Origin: Rhizobium albus
GTDB lineage: Bacteria; Pseudomonadota; Alphaproteobacteria; Rhizobiales; Rhizobiaceae
Assembly: GCA_030160035.1 (NCBI GenBank)
Contig: BSNO01000003.1
Location: forward strand, 1,426,001 to 1,490,000
Reading direction: 5' to 3'
Length of the DNA: 64,000 nt
Each line of letters begins with the position of its first letter. The stretch's first letter is position 1. A program made the translations under genes and the position numbers. Positions 35,608 to 44,392 of this stretch are shown here, in pieces. The notes beneath the pieces were generated by a model. The model did no database searches. It was not told the origin of the DNA and saw only the letters and a program-made list of their open reading frames with translations.

Positions 35608-36647
35608 GCGAAGCGCCTGAAGTCATCATCCGCAAGCAGGGGCGGGCAGGGCGCATTACGCTCAATCGCCCCCATGCTCTCAATGCGCTGACCCATGCGA
35701 TGGCGCTCGCCATCGAACATGCGCTGCTGATCTGGCGGGACGACCCGGATGTGGCGCTGGTCATCGTCGACGCCGCCGGCGAGAAGGCCTTCTGCGCCGG
35801 TGGCGACATTCAGGATCTGTATCGATCCGGCATGGCCGGGGACTTTGAGCACGGCCGACGCTTCTGGAGCGACGAATACCGCCTGAATGCGCTGATCGCC
35901 CATTACCCGAAGCCATATGTCGCGTTGATGGATGGCATCACGCTCGGCGGTGGCGTCGGCATCGGCGCCCATGGCTCGCATCGGATCGTGAGCGAACGCA
36001 CGATGCTCGCCATGCCCGAATGCGGCATCGGGCTCGTGCCGGATGTTGGCGGCTCGTTCATTCTCGGCCATGCGCCCGGCCGGATGGGCCTCTATCTCGG
36101 GCTCACCGGCATGCGCCTGAAGGCCGATGGCGCGATCTACACGGGCTTTGCCGATCATCTGGTCCCGCACGAGCGTCTTGCCGATCTGGTGGCGGCCCTC
36201 TGTGAAGGCGGGGACGCATCCGCGATCAGCGATTATCGCGCCGACCCGGATGACGGCAATCTGCGCTCCATTGCGCATGAGGTCGACGAAGCATTCGAGG
36301 GCACCGATCCAGTCGTGCATCTGCAGCGCCTCGACGCAGCATCGGCGGACGGCAACTGGCAGCAGGACGCTGCGAAAGCGATCAGGCGCGCAAGCCCGCT
36401 TTCGGTCCAGTGCACGACCCTGATCATTGCAGCAGCTGCCGGCTTTTCAGACGTCGGTGATGCTCTGCGCCAGGAATACCGGTTCGTGTGGCGTTGCATG
36501 GAGCAGGGAGATTTTCTCGAAGGCGTGCGCGCCCAACTGATCGACAAGGATCGCAATCCGCGATGGCGCCATGCGAGCCTTGAAGAAGCGGCCGGCGAGG
36601 CTGCCGCGATGCTGGCGCCGCTCGGTGACGATGAACTGATAATTTGA
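35604..36647 (+). CDS. 3-hydroxyisobutyryl-CoA hydrolase (enoyl-CoA hydratase/isomerase family)
   Basis: 347 residues from a TTG that overlaps the previous stop (TTGA); AAGGA lies 8 nt before it. Crotonase fold with KAFCAGGDIQDLY and GITLGGGVGIGAHGSHRIVSERT, plus the HIBYL-CoA-hydrolase-specific C-terminal region (about 120 extra residues, with DRNPRWRHASLEEA). Frees 3-hydroxyisobutyrate from CoA so that MmsB, encoded next, can oxidise it. Confidence 0.92.
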   Translation: MSEAPEVIIRKQGRAGRITLNRPHALNALTHAMALAIEHALLIWRDDPDVALVIVDAAGEKAFCAGGDIQDLYRSGMAGDFEHGRRFWSDEYRLNALIAHYPKPYVALMDGITLGGGVGIGAHGSHRIVSERTMLAMPECGIGLVPDVGGSFILGHAPGRMGLYLGLTGMRLKADGAIYTGFADHLVPHERLADLVAALCEGGDASAISDYRADPDDGNLRSIAHEVDEAFEGTDPVVHLQRLDAASADGNWQQDAAKAIRRASPLSVQCTTLIIAAAAGFSDVGDALRQEYRFVWRCMEQGDFLEGVRAQLIDKDRNPRWRHASLEEAAGEAAAMLAPLGDDELII

Positions 36648-36673
36648 CTGAAGAAGACGAGAAGGGGTCGATC

Positions 36674-37543
36674 ATGCGCGTCGGTTTTATAGGACTTGGC
36701 AACATGGGTGCGCCGATGGCCACCAATCTGGTCAAGGCTGGCCACGAAGTCACCGGCTTCGACGTGGCCGGCGTTCAGATCGATGGCGTGCGGTCAGCCA
36801 CCTCCGCCGCGGAGGCTGCGCGTGATCAGGACGTGGTGATCACCATGCTGCCGAGCGGCAGCATCCTACAATCCGTCTACGCCGAGATCGTTCCGGCTGC
36901 CCGCAAGGGGGCGTGTCTCATCGACTGCTCGACGGTGGATGTGGAGAGCGCGCGGGCAGCTCACGCCGCTGCAGAGGCTGCCGGGCTCCTCAGCGTCGAC
37001 GCACCCGTCTCAGGCGGTGTGGGCGGTGCCGCGGCGGGCACGCTCACTTTCATGGCGGGCGGAACGGACGAAGCGTTCGGCGTGGCACTGCCGCTCTTCG
37101 AGATCATGGGCAAAAAGGCGGTGCATTGCGGTGCAGCCGGGGCCGGCCAGGCCGCGAAGATCTGCAACAACATGATCCTCGGCATTTCGATGATCGGCGT
37201 ATGCGAAGCCTTTGTGTTGGCAGACAAGCTTGGCCTGTCGCGCCAGAGCGTGTTTGACGTGGTGTCCACCTCGTCCGGCTCCTGCTGGTCGATGAACACC
37301 TATTGCCCGGCACCGGGCATAGGCCCGCAAAGTCCTGCCGATAACAACTACCGACCCGGCTTTGCGGCGGAACTCATGCTGAAGGATCTGAAATTGTCCC
37401 AGGCGGCGGCACAAGCTGTCGATGCGGCAACGCCCATGGGCGAACGGGCAACGGAGCTGTATGAGGCCTTCGTTGCCGAAGGCGGCAAGGGCCGGGATTT
37501 CTCAGCGATGATCGAAGCGTTGGCGGGCCAATCCCGCCGTTGA
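36674..37543 (+). CDS. mmsB: 3-hydroxyisobutyrate dehydrogenase
   Basis: 289 residues. N-terminal NAD-binding motif GFIGLGNMGAPMA, substrate region DAPVSGGVGGAAAGTLTFMAGG, catalytic Lys in GAGQAAKICNNMILG. ATG 36674 (AAGGGG upstream) fits the family better than the TTG at 36644 that overlaps the hydrolase stop. Oxidises 3-hydroxyisobutyrate to methylmalonate semialdehyde, the substrate of MmsA at 38914-40413. Confidence 0.96.
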   Translation: MRVGFIGLGNMGAPMATNLVKAGHEVTGFDVAGVQIDGVRSATSAAEAARDQDVVITMLPSGSILQSVYAEIVPAARKGACLIDCSTVDVESARAAHAAAEAAGLLSVDAPVSGGVGGAAAGTLTFMAGGTDEAFGVALPLFEIMGKKAVHCGAAGAGQAAKICNNMILGISMIGVCEAFVLADKLGLSRQSVFDVVSTSSGSCWSMNTYCPAPGIGPQSPADNNYRPGFAAELMLKDLKLSQAAAQAVDAATPMGERATELYEAFVAEGGKGRDFSAMIEALAGQSRR

Positions 37544-37582
37544 CCGGCGAGATTGAAGTTGGATGTATTGGCTTTGCGGCAA

Positions 37583-37756
37583 TCAGGCCGCGCGCAGCAC
37601 CGCATTCAAGGCGTCCAGGTCGACGACGGCCTCACGCACGACGAGCCGATGAATTTCGTCGGGTTCGCACCCGTCCTGTCTCAGGCGCTGGACAATGGCC
37701 TGCAGGGTCTTGTCATCCGTAACGCGTGGTTTGTGGCCAATCGGCTTGCTGCGCAT
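37583..37756 (-). CDS. Small hypothetical protein, 57 aa
   Basis: 57 codons from ATG 37756, preceded by GAGGA. Codon third positions are strongly G/C like the neighbouring genes, supporting real coding. The start RSKPIGHKPRVTDDK is basic; the rest (ALQ-like IVQRLRQDG, EPDEIHRLVVREAVVDLDALNAVLRAA) looks helical and amphipathic with one Cys (C30). No family recognised. Sits alone in the 470-bp space between mmsB and purU, convergent with mmsB. Confidence 0.6.
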   Translation of the reverse strand: MRSKPIGHKPRVTDDKTLQAIVQRLRQDGCEPDEIHRLVVREAVVDLDALNAVLRAA

Positions 37757-37834
37757 TCCTGATCATCCTCATCCATTTCGAGTGGTCCCGGGGGTAGGAA
37801 TCAATCGAGTCCGAACTGTGTCGAGATTCTCATC

Positions 37835-37861
37835 ATCCACAGGTCAGTTGAACCTGTGGAT
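37835..37861. other. Inverted repeat with DnaA-box-like arms
   Basis: ATCCACAGGT (37835-37844) and ACCTGTGGAT (37852-37861) are a perfect 10-bp inverted repeat with a 7-nt centre. Each arm contains ATCCACA; the left reads TCATCCACA, one mismatch from TTATCCACA. It lies about 80 bp upstream of the 57-aa ORF start and 150 bp upstream of purU. The rest of 37757-38013 shows nothing clear. Confidence 0.45.
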
Positions 37862-38013
37862 TCTTGAGCTAGACAACCGAGGGAGAAGGCGCGCCATGTC
37901 GTGAATCAGACATGGCGTGTCCATGTGAAGCAGTGCAGCGGGCTTGTGCTCGGCTAAAGGCCATGAACAAGCACATTTTCTTGGCAAAGAGCCCGACAAC
38001 AAACGAGATTGCG

Positions 38014-38865
38014 ATGACTCATCCTTACGTCCTGACCCTTTCCTGCACCGATCGCCCCGGCATCGTGGCGGCCGTGACGACGGAACTCGCGGCGAGCGGC
38101 TCGAACATCGCGGAAAGCGCTCAGTTTTGGGATCGCGTGACGGGCCGTTTCTTCATGCGCATTGCCTTCCATGCGCCGGATGCCATGACGAAGGACGAGA
38201 TCGAACGCGCTCTGAAGCCGGCTGTCGATCGCTTCGATATGAAGACCACGATCAGCGACCAGGCGCGCCGACCGAAGATGATCGTGATGGTCTCGAAATT
38301 CGACCATGCGCTTTTGCATCTGCTCTACCAGATCCGCGTCGGTTGGCTGGATGCGGAAGTGGTTGCCGTCGTGTCGAATCACGAAACCTCACGCCGCACG
38401 GCGGAGCTCGAAAACATCCCCTATCACCACTGGCCGGTGAACAAGGAGAACAAGACCGAGCAGGAAGAGAAGCTGATTGCGCTTGTGAAGGAAACCGGCG
38501 CCGACCTCGTCGTGCTTGCCCGCTATATGCAGGTGCTGTCGGACAATCTCTCAAAACGGCTGTTCGGCAAGGTGATCAACATTCACCACTCCTTCCTGCC
38601 ATCGTTCAAGGGCGCCAAGCCCTATCACCAGGCGCATGAGCGCGGCGTGAAGCTGATCGGCGCGACGGCGCATTATGTGACACCGGATCTGGATGAAGGC
38701 CCGATCATCGAGCAGGAAACCGAGCGCGTCACCCATGCGATGAGCGCCGATGATTTCGTGGCGACAGGGCGGGATATCGAAAGCCGCGTGCTCGCCCGCG
38801 CAGTCAAGATGCATCTGGAAAGTCGCGTCATGCTGAACGGGCACAAGACGGTCGTCTTCGGTTGA
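38014..38865 (+). CDS. purU: Formyltetrahydrofolate deformylase
   Basis: 283 residues. ACT domain about 1-80 (VLTLSCTDRPGIVAAVTTELAASGSNI), then a formyltransferase-fold domain with the Asn-His-Asp triad in INIHHSFLPSFKGAKPYHQA and PDLDEGPIIEQ. Hydrolyses 10-formyl-THF to THF plus formate. ATG 38014 matches the family start; an in-frame ATG at 37963 would add a 17-residue tail. Lies between the two halves of the valine genes and converges with mmsA. Confidence 0.96.
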   Translation: MTHPYVLTLSCTDRPGIVAAVTTELAASGSNIAESAQFWDRVTGRFFMRIAFHAPDAMTKDEIERALKPAVDRFDMKTTISDQARRPKMIVMVSKFDHALLHLLYQIRVGWLDAEVVAVVSNHETSRRTAELENIPYHHWPVNKENKTEQEEKLIALVKETGADLVVLARYMQVLSDNLSKRLFGKVINIHHSFLPSFKGAKPYHQAHERGVKLIGATAHYVTPDLDEGPIIEQETERVTHAMSADDFVATGRDIESRVLARAVKMHLESRVMLNGHKTVVFG

Positions 38866-38871
38866 AGAGAA

Positions 38872-38902
38872 AAGAACGCCGGACGAGCAGCCCGGCGTTC
38901 TT
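38872..38902. terminator. Bidirectional terminator between purU and mmsA
   Basis: AAGAACGCCGG (38872-38882) pairs with CCGGCGTTCTT (38892-38902) around a 9-nt loop; T-rich ends on both strands. It lies between two converging genes. Confidence 0.8.
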
Positions 38903-38913
38903 CTTGAGGTTTG

Positions 38914-40413
38914 TCAGCCCATCGTGGGAATGACGAATTCAGCGCCATCCTTGATGCCCGAGGGCCAGCGCTGCGTCACCGTCTTGGTGCGCGTATAGAA
39001 GCGGAACGCGTCCGGACCATGCTGGTTCAGATCGCCGAAGCCCGAACGCTTCCAGCCACCGAAGGTGTGGTAAGCGAGCGGCACGGGAATCGGGACGTTG
39101 ACACCCACCATGCCCACATTGATGCGGCTGACGAAATCGCGCGCCGCATCGCCGTCGCGGGTGAAGATCGCAACGCCGTTGCCATATTCATGCTCCATGG
39201 GCAGACGGATCGCGTCCTCGTAGTTCTTGGCGCGGACGACCGAGAGCACGGGTCCGAAGATTTCCTGGCGATAAATCTCCATGTCCGTCGTGACATGGTC
39301 GAACAGGCAGCCGCCGATGAAATTGCCGTTTTCATAGCCCTGAAGCTTGAAGTCGCGGCCGTCGACGACGAGCTTCGCACCCGCGTCCACGCCCGAATTG
39401 ACGAGGCCGAGCACGCGGTCACGCGCTTCCTTCGTTACGAGCGGCCCGAAATCGACATCGTCGCCGCCGGTGTATGGGCCGATCTTCAGCGCTTCGACCA
39501 TCGGCGCCAGCTTTTCGATTAGACGATCCGCCGTTTCCTGGCCAACAGGTACGGCGACCGATACGGCCATGCAGCGCTCGCCCGCCGCTCCGTAGCCTGC
39601 TCCGACCAGCGCGTTCGCCGCCTGGTCGAGATCGGCATCGGGCATGATGATCATGTGGTTCTTGGCGCCGCCGAAGCACTGGACGCGTTTGCCGTTGGAG
39701 CAGCCGCGGCCGTAGATGTATTCGGCGATTGGCGTGGAGCCGACGAAGCCGATCGCCATGATGTCCGGGTGATCGAGGATGGCGTCGACCGCTTCCTTGT
39801 CGCCATTGACGACGTTGAGGATGCCTGCTGGCAGACCCGCTTCCAGCATGAGTTCGGCGAGCATCATCGGCACTGACGGATCGCGTTCGGACGGCTTGAG
39901 GATGAAGGCGTTGCCCGCCGCAATGGCCGGGCAGAACTTCCACATCGGGATCATCGCCGGAAAATTGAAGGGCGTGATGCCGGCCACGACGCCGAGCGGC
40001 TGGCGCATGGAATAGAGATCGATGCCCGGACCGGCGCCTTCGGTGTACTCGCCCTTGAGAAGATGCGGCGCGCCGATGCAGAATTCGGCCACTTCCAGCC
40101 CGCGGATAATATCGCCCTTGGCATCCGGGATCGTCTTGCCATGCTCGCGCGACAGCATTTCGGCAAGCTTGTCCATGTCGCGGTGGAGCAGGTCGACGAA
40201 CTTCATCAGAACGCGAGCGCGCCGCTGTGGGTTTGTCGCAGCCCAGGCCGGCTGCGCCTTCTTGGCGTTCTCGACCGCGCTCGCGAGATCCTCTTTCGAG
40301 GCAAGCGCCACAGTCGCATCCACCTCGCCCGTTGCCGGGTTGAAGACCTGACCGCTGCGGCCGCCGGATGCGCTGACGTGCTCGCCGCCGATGAAATGAC
40401 CGATTTCCCGCAT
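38914..40413 (-). CDS. mmsA: CoA-acylating methylmalonate-semialdehyde dehydrogenase
   Basis: 499 residues of the aldehyde dehydrogenase superfamily. MREIGHFIGGEHV start with GGAGG upstream of ATG 40413; ITPFNFPAMIPMWKFCPAIAAGNAFILKPSE, FGGAKNHMIIMPDADLDQAANALVGAGYGAAGERCMA with the catalytic Cys. Turns methylmalonate semialdehyde into propionyl-CoA (and malonate semialdehyde into acetyl-CoA) with CoA and NAD. Divergent from a LysR-type regulator that probably controls it. Confidence 0.97.
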   Translation of the reverse strand: MREIGHFIGGEHVSASGGRSGQVFNPATGEVDATVALASKEDLASAVENAKKAQPAWAATNPQRRARVLMKFVDLLHRDMDKLAEMLSREHGKTIPDAKGDIIRGLEVAEFCIGAPHLLKGEYTEGAGPGIDLYSMRQPLGVVAGITPFNFPAMIPMWKFCPAIAAGNAFILKPSERDPSVPMMLAELMLEAGLPAGILNVVNGDKEAVDAILDHPDIMAIGFVGSTPIAEYIYGRGCSNGKRVQCFGGAKNHMIIMPDADLDQAANALVGAGYGAAGERCMAVSVAVPVGQETADRLIEKLAPMVEALKIGPYTGGDDVDFGPLVTKEARDRVLGLVNSGVDAGAKLVVDGRDFKLQGYENGNFIGGCLFDHVTTDMEIYRQEIFGPVLSVVRAKNYEDAIRLPMEHEYGNGVAIFTRDGDAARDFVSRINVGMVGVNVPIPVPLAYHTFGGWKRSGFGDLNQHGPDAFRFYTRTKTVTQRWPSGIKDGAEFVIPTMG

Positions 40414-40458
40414 GTGTTCCTCCACTATCGCCATTGAACTGGTGAATTCTGCGCGCAT

Positions 40459-40468
40459 TAGTGCACTA
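40459..40468. promoter_or_regulatory. Palindrome in the mmsA-lysR divergent promoter region
   Basis: TAGTGCACTA is a perfect 10-bp palindrome (TTAGTGCACTATAA in context) in the 119-bp gap between the divergent genes, a fitting place and symmetry for the LysR-type regulator. CTATAA overlapping its right side may be part of a promoter. Confidence 0.4.
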
Positions 40469-40532
40469 TAAATTCGGCATAACAACAGCGCTGAAACCGG
40501 ATCGGTTGTGCAATATTCGAAGGAGGCTTCTC

Positions 40533-41459
40533 GTGAACTGGGACGACGTGCGCATATTCCTGGCGGTCACGCGCCGCGGCCAGATCCTGTCGGCCGCCCG
40601 CACGCTCGGGATCAATCACGCCACCGTCAGCCGCCGGTTGACGGCGCTTGAGAAGGCGCTGGGAGCACGGCTGGTCCTGCGCCGAACCAATGGCTGTGAG
40701 CTCACCGGCGAGGGCGAAGCCTTCGTCGAAGCCGCGGAACGCATGGAGGCCGCCATGCTCACCGCGCAGGCGGGCTTTTCGGGCCAGGATGCGGCACTGT
40801 CCGGAACCGTCCGGATCGGTGCGCCGGATGGCTTCGGCATTTCGTTCCTCGCGCCACGCCTTGGTCGGCTGTTGACGCGCTATCCGGGGCTGCATGTGCA
40901 ACTCGTGCCGGTGCCTCGCGTGTTCTCCTTGTCCCGCCGCGAAGCCGATATCGCGATCACCGTCGAGCGGCCGGACCAGGGCAGGGTCGTCGCGCGCAAG
41001 CTCGTCGACTATTCCCTCGGCTTTTATGCCTCGCGCGGATACGTCGCCCAGCACGGCATGCCCAAAGAGATCGAGGAGCTGAGACAGCATCGGCTGATCG
41101 GATATGTGGAAGATCTGGTCTTTTCGCGTGTGCTGAACTTCGCCGAGGAACTGCCGCGCGACGTGCGGGCGACTTTCGAGATATCGAGCGCCGTCGGTCA
41201 GGCGGAAGCCGTGCGCTCAGGCGCTGGCATCGGCATCCTGCATGATTTTACCGCTCGGCATGATCCGGATCTGGTGAACATTCTGACCGAGCACATTTTC
41301 AGGCGAGCCTACTGGATCGTCTACCACGAGAACGCGCGCGGCGTGGCGCGCGTCAAGGCCGTCAGCGATTTCGTCATGGAGGAGGTGGCAGCCGCCAGAG
41401 ATGACTTTTTGCCCGATCCAGGCGCGCCGAACGATGATGTGCTTGCGGCGACGGGTTGA
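40533..41459 (+). CDS. LysR-family transcriptional regulator
   Basis: 308 residues from GTG 40533 with a perfect AGGAGG 6 nt upstream. Winged helix-turn-helix at about 1-60 (WDDVRIFLAVTRRGQILSAARTLGINHATVSRRLTALEKALGARL) and a LysR-substrate domain about 90-290. Divergent from mmsA, the usual arrangement for a regulator and its target; so it may sense a valine-pathway intermediate. The target is inferred from position only. Confidence 0.93.
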   Translation: MNWDDVRIFLAVTRRGQILSAARTLGINHATVSRRLTALEKALGARLVLRRTNGCELTGEGEAFVEAAERMEAAMLTAQAGFSGQDAALSGTVRIGAPDGFGISFLAPRLGRLLTRYPGLHVQLVPVPRVFSLSRREADIAITVERPDQGRVVARKLVDYSLGFYASRGYVAQHGMPKEIEELRQHRLIGYVEDLVFSRVLNFAEELPRDVRATFEISSAVGQAEAVRSGAGIGILHDFTARHDPDLVNILTEHIFRRAYWIVYHENARGVARVKAVSDFVMEEVAAARDDFLPDPGAPNDDVLAATG

Positions 41460-41591
41460 TGTCATGGCCTCGTCTGGTAGAACCTGACCCGTGAAGCGCT
41501 TCGGGCAGCGCAGATGAACCGTCGGACCTCGGATTACGCGTGGGGTAATCTGTAGTGAGCGACGAGCAACAAGAATAAGAGCGACGTCTCG

Positions 41592-43970
41592 ATGTTTGAG
41601 CCTAAGACCACCGTCTTCCAATCTTTCCGATTTTTGAGAATTCTCCTTTCTGTTCTTCTACTGGTCGGAACATTCGGCGCGGCCGGCATGTTGCCCGTTT
41701 CCGCCCAAGATGCCGAGCCCGCGGCCACCAATGAGGAAACGACACAAGCCGCGTCTCCTGAACTCCAGCTTCTGATCGAGGCGTTGCGCAATAACGAGAG
41801 CCGCAATCGGCTTCTGGAAGAGCTGGAAGCGGTTGCCGGTGAAGTCGAACCCGGTCCGGTCGAGACGATCGACGAAGCCCTGTTCGGCACATCAGAAACG
41901 TCGCTCGGGCGGCGAATTGCGGAGACAACGCGGTTTTTTGCTGAAAATGCGGCTGAATCTGCCGCGGCATTCGCCAATCAACTCTCGGCGGCACCGCGCA
42001 TGTTCTCGGCACTGGATGCCGACCAAATCGATGTGCTGTGGCAGGCTCTGCGCGATCTCGCTTTGGTGATCGTCGCCACTTACGCGATCTTCGTCGCGCT
42101 ACGCAGTTTCGCGAAGGGCTACTACCGGTCCATGGGGATCAAGTCGGCCTCCGCAACACTGTTGCAGCGCATCGTGTTCATCGTCGTGTCGGCCTTGCTG
42201 GACGTTCTGGTCGTCGTTGTCGCCTGGGCGGCTGGTTACATCATTGCCCTGACCGTCTTTGGGGAAATGGGCACCATCGGTTTGCGCCAGACGCTCTACC
42301 TCAACGCCTTCCTCATCGTTGAATTGGCGAAAGTCATCCTGCGCATCGTGCTTTCGCCGTCAGCTCCAGAGCTGCGGCTGCTGCCGGTTTCCAACAATGC
42401 CGCGATGCGGATGAACCGCGGCTTTACTTGGATCATCTCCATTCTCGGTTACGGCCAGCTGCTGCTTTTGCCGATCTTCAACCAGAGTGTCTCCCTGGCG
42501 GCCGGGCAAGCGATCTCCGCGCTGGTGGCACTGATCGCCTTGCTCATCGCCGTCGGCATGACCCTGTCCAACCGGCAGCGCGTGGCCGATTGGCTGCTGG
42601 ATACGCCTGAGGATCAGCCGCGTAGCCGACACGTGCGTTTCCTGGCGCATCGCTGGCACTGGCCCGTGCTGCTCTATCTGGCGTTCCTGTTCGTGATCGT
42701 GCTGGCAAGTCCAGCCGGTGTGTTGCTGACCATTCTTGCCGCCAGCGGTCAGATCCTGCTTGCCGTCATCATCGGCTTCATGGTCTCCAACTGGATTGCA
42801 CGGGCGATCGCGCGCGGTATCAGTCTGCCGGAGCGCCTCAATCAGCGCCTGCCGCTGCTCGAGCGCCGCCTCAACGCCTTCGTTCCGAAGCTGCTGACGG
42901 TGATCCGCGGCCTGATTTTCCTTGCGGTCCTGCTGTTCGTTCTCGACACGATCAATTTCTTCGATCTGCAGGGATGGATGCAAAGCCAGGTCGGCGTGCG
43001 CACCACGGCGGCTATCATTTCCGTGTTCTTCATCCTGATCTTCGCCTTCGCTGCCTGGCTCGCGTTGAACTCCTGGGTCGATTATCGCCTCAACCCCGAC
43101 TACGGCCGGCCGGCGACATCGCGCGAGCAGACGCTGCTCAGCCTGCTCCGCAACGCGGCGACGATCGCAATTCTTGTGATCGGCGTGATGTTCGCGCTCT
43201 CGGAGATCGGCATCAACATCGCGCCGTTGATCGCGTCGGCGGGTGTGCTGGGCCTCGCCATTGGTTTCGGCGCACAAAAGCTCGTGCAGGACATCATCAC
43301 CGGCGTCTTCATCCAGCTCGAAAACGCGGTCAATGTCGGGGACGTCATCACGGTTGCGGCGACGACCGGCACGGTCGAGCGGCTGACGATCCGCTCTGTC
43401 AGCCTTCGCGATGTCGAGGGCGCCTACCACATCATCCCGTTCTCGTCGGTCGACATGGTCACCAACTTCATGCGTGGCTTCGCCTATCACGTCGGCGATA
43501 TCGGCATCGGCTATAGGGAAAATGTCGCGGAAGCGCAGGAAGCCATCATCGAGGCATTTGCCCGGCTGCGGGCCGATCCTGAGATCGCTCCGTCGATCAT
43601 CGGCGACATGGAATGGTTCGGCGTCCAGTCGCTGGCAGACAGCGCCGTCATCGTGCGCGTGCGCATCAAGACTGTTCCCGGCAAGCAGTGGGCCGTCGGG
43701 CGCGCATTCAACGGCCAGATCAAGAAGATCTTCGACGAGCGCGACATCGAAATCCCGTTCCCGCATCAAACGCTGTTCTTTGGTACCGATAAAAAGGGCA
43801 ACGCACCGGCAGCCCACATCCAACTGGAGAATGTGGCAAGCGGCGGAACGGCAGCTCCGGCTGCGACGACGGACGGCGCGACCTCGGCCCCGTCGAAGGA
43901 GGTCACCGTGCCACGTCGGCGCAAAAGACAAATCATCCGCGATGATGTCCCGGATGACGAAGAAAACTAG
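41592..43970 (+). CDS. Large MscS-family mechanosensitive ion channel protein
   Basis: 792 residues. Signal-type N terminus (LLLVGTFGAAGMLPVSAQ), a periplasmic stretch about 35-140, then about ten membrane spans. The MscS pore and beta-domain signature lies near residues 545-600: VLGLAIGFGAQKLVQDIITG, IQLENAVNVGDVI, TGTVERLTIRSVSLRD. The C-terminal tail is low-complexity (Ala/Thr/Ser) and ends in acidic and basic clusters. Expected to release solutes on osmotic down-shock. Stands alone. Confidence 0.93.
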   Translation: MFEPKTTVFQSFRFLRILLSVLLLVGTFGAAGMLPVSAQDAEPAATNEETTQAASPELQLLIEALRNNESRNRLLEELEAVAGEVEPGPVETIDEALFGTSETSLGRRIAETTRFFAENAAESAAAFANQLSAAPRMFSALDADQIDVLWQALRDLALVIVATYAIFVALRSFAKGYYRSMGIKSASATLLQRIVFIVVSALLDVLVVVVAWAAGYIIALTVFGEMGTIGLRQTLYLNAFLIVELAKVILRIVLSPSAPELRLLPVSNNAAMRMNRGFTWIISILGYGQLLLLPIFNQSVSLAAGQAISALVALIALLIAVGMTLSNRQRVADWLLDTPEDQPRSRHVRFLAHRWHWPVLLYLAFLFVIVLASPAGVLLTILAASGQILLAVIIGFMVSNWIARAIARGISLPERLNQRLPLLERRLNAFVPKLLTVIRGLIFLAVLLFVLDTINFFDLQGWMQSQVGVRTTAAIISVFFILIFAFAAWLALNSWVDYRLNPDYGRPATSREQTLLSLLRNAATIAILVIGVMFALSEIGINIAPLIASAGVLGLAIGFGAQKLVQDIITGVFIQLENAVNVGDVITVAATTGTVERLTIRSVSLRDVEGAYHIIPFSSVDMVTNFMRGFAYHVGDIGIGYRENVAEAQEAIIEAFARLRADPEIAPSIIGDMEWFGVQSLADSAVIVRVRIKTVPGKQWAVGRAFNGQIKKIFDERDIEIPFPHQTLFFGTDKKGNAPAAHIQLENVASGGTAAPAATTDGATSAPSKEVTVPRRRKRQIIRDDVPDDEEN

Positions 43971-43979
43971 TTGGTTTGA

Positions 43980-44013
43980 CTGATCGGCAGGGCGCGAGCC
44001 CGTTGCCGATCAG
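43980..44013. terminator. Long two-stem hairpin between converging genes
   Basis: CTGATCGGCA (43980-43989) pairs with TGCCGATCAG (44004-44013), and GGGC/GCCC close a GCGA tetraloop inside; only a 2-nt bulge breaks the 14-bp stem. It includes the stop codon of the RAM-domain gene (44010-44012). No clear U-tract. Confidence 0.65.
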
Positions 44014-44246
44014 AACGCCTTGAAGGTCAGGATCGTGTGGGTGCGCTGCACCCCCTCGATCGTGTGCAGGTTCTCCGCCACGAAGTGGCCGATGTCGACT
44101 GCGTCCTCGACATAAAATTTGACGAGAAGATCGTACTGGCCGCTGACGGAATAGATCTCGGACGCGATTTCGCGCGCGGCGATTTCCGCCGCCACCTGAT
44201 AGGCCTTGCCGAGCTGGCATTGGAATTCAACGAAAAAACAGCGCAT
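44010..44246 (-). CDS. RAM-only Lrp/AsnC-type ligand-binding protein
   Basis: 78 residues containing only the AsnC/RAM effector domain (MRCFFVEFQCQLGKAYQVAAEIA, SEIYSVSGQYDLLVKFYVED, LHTIEGVQRTHTILTFKAF). The DNA-binding helix-turn-helix of full Lrp proteins is absent, with no remnant upstream. Such stand-alone RAM proteins bind amino acids and may modulate full-length Lrp proteins by mixed assembly. Converges with the channel gene. Confidence 0.88.
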   Translation of the reverse strand: MRCFFVEFQCQLGKAYQVAAEIAAREIASEIYSVSGQYDLLVKFYVEDAVDIGHFVAENLHTIEGVQRTHTILTFKAF

Positions 44247-44392
44247 GACAGGTCTCCGCTCGATCAGTCCACGCGATGAGGCCTAGCCGGTTTGCGACGG
44301 CATTTGAAGCGCCCATTGCCATCGACCCTGTCCATCATGACAAGTCGGCACGAAGCGGCTAGGGTCCGGCATTCGAAACGGGAAAGGCTGCA

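Noticed and set aside
42360-43931. 523-aa minus-strand open frame
   Set aside because: Antisense to the MscS-type channel gene; the translation is rich in Arg/Asp/His without any motif.
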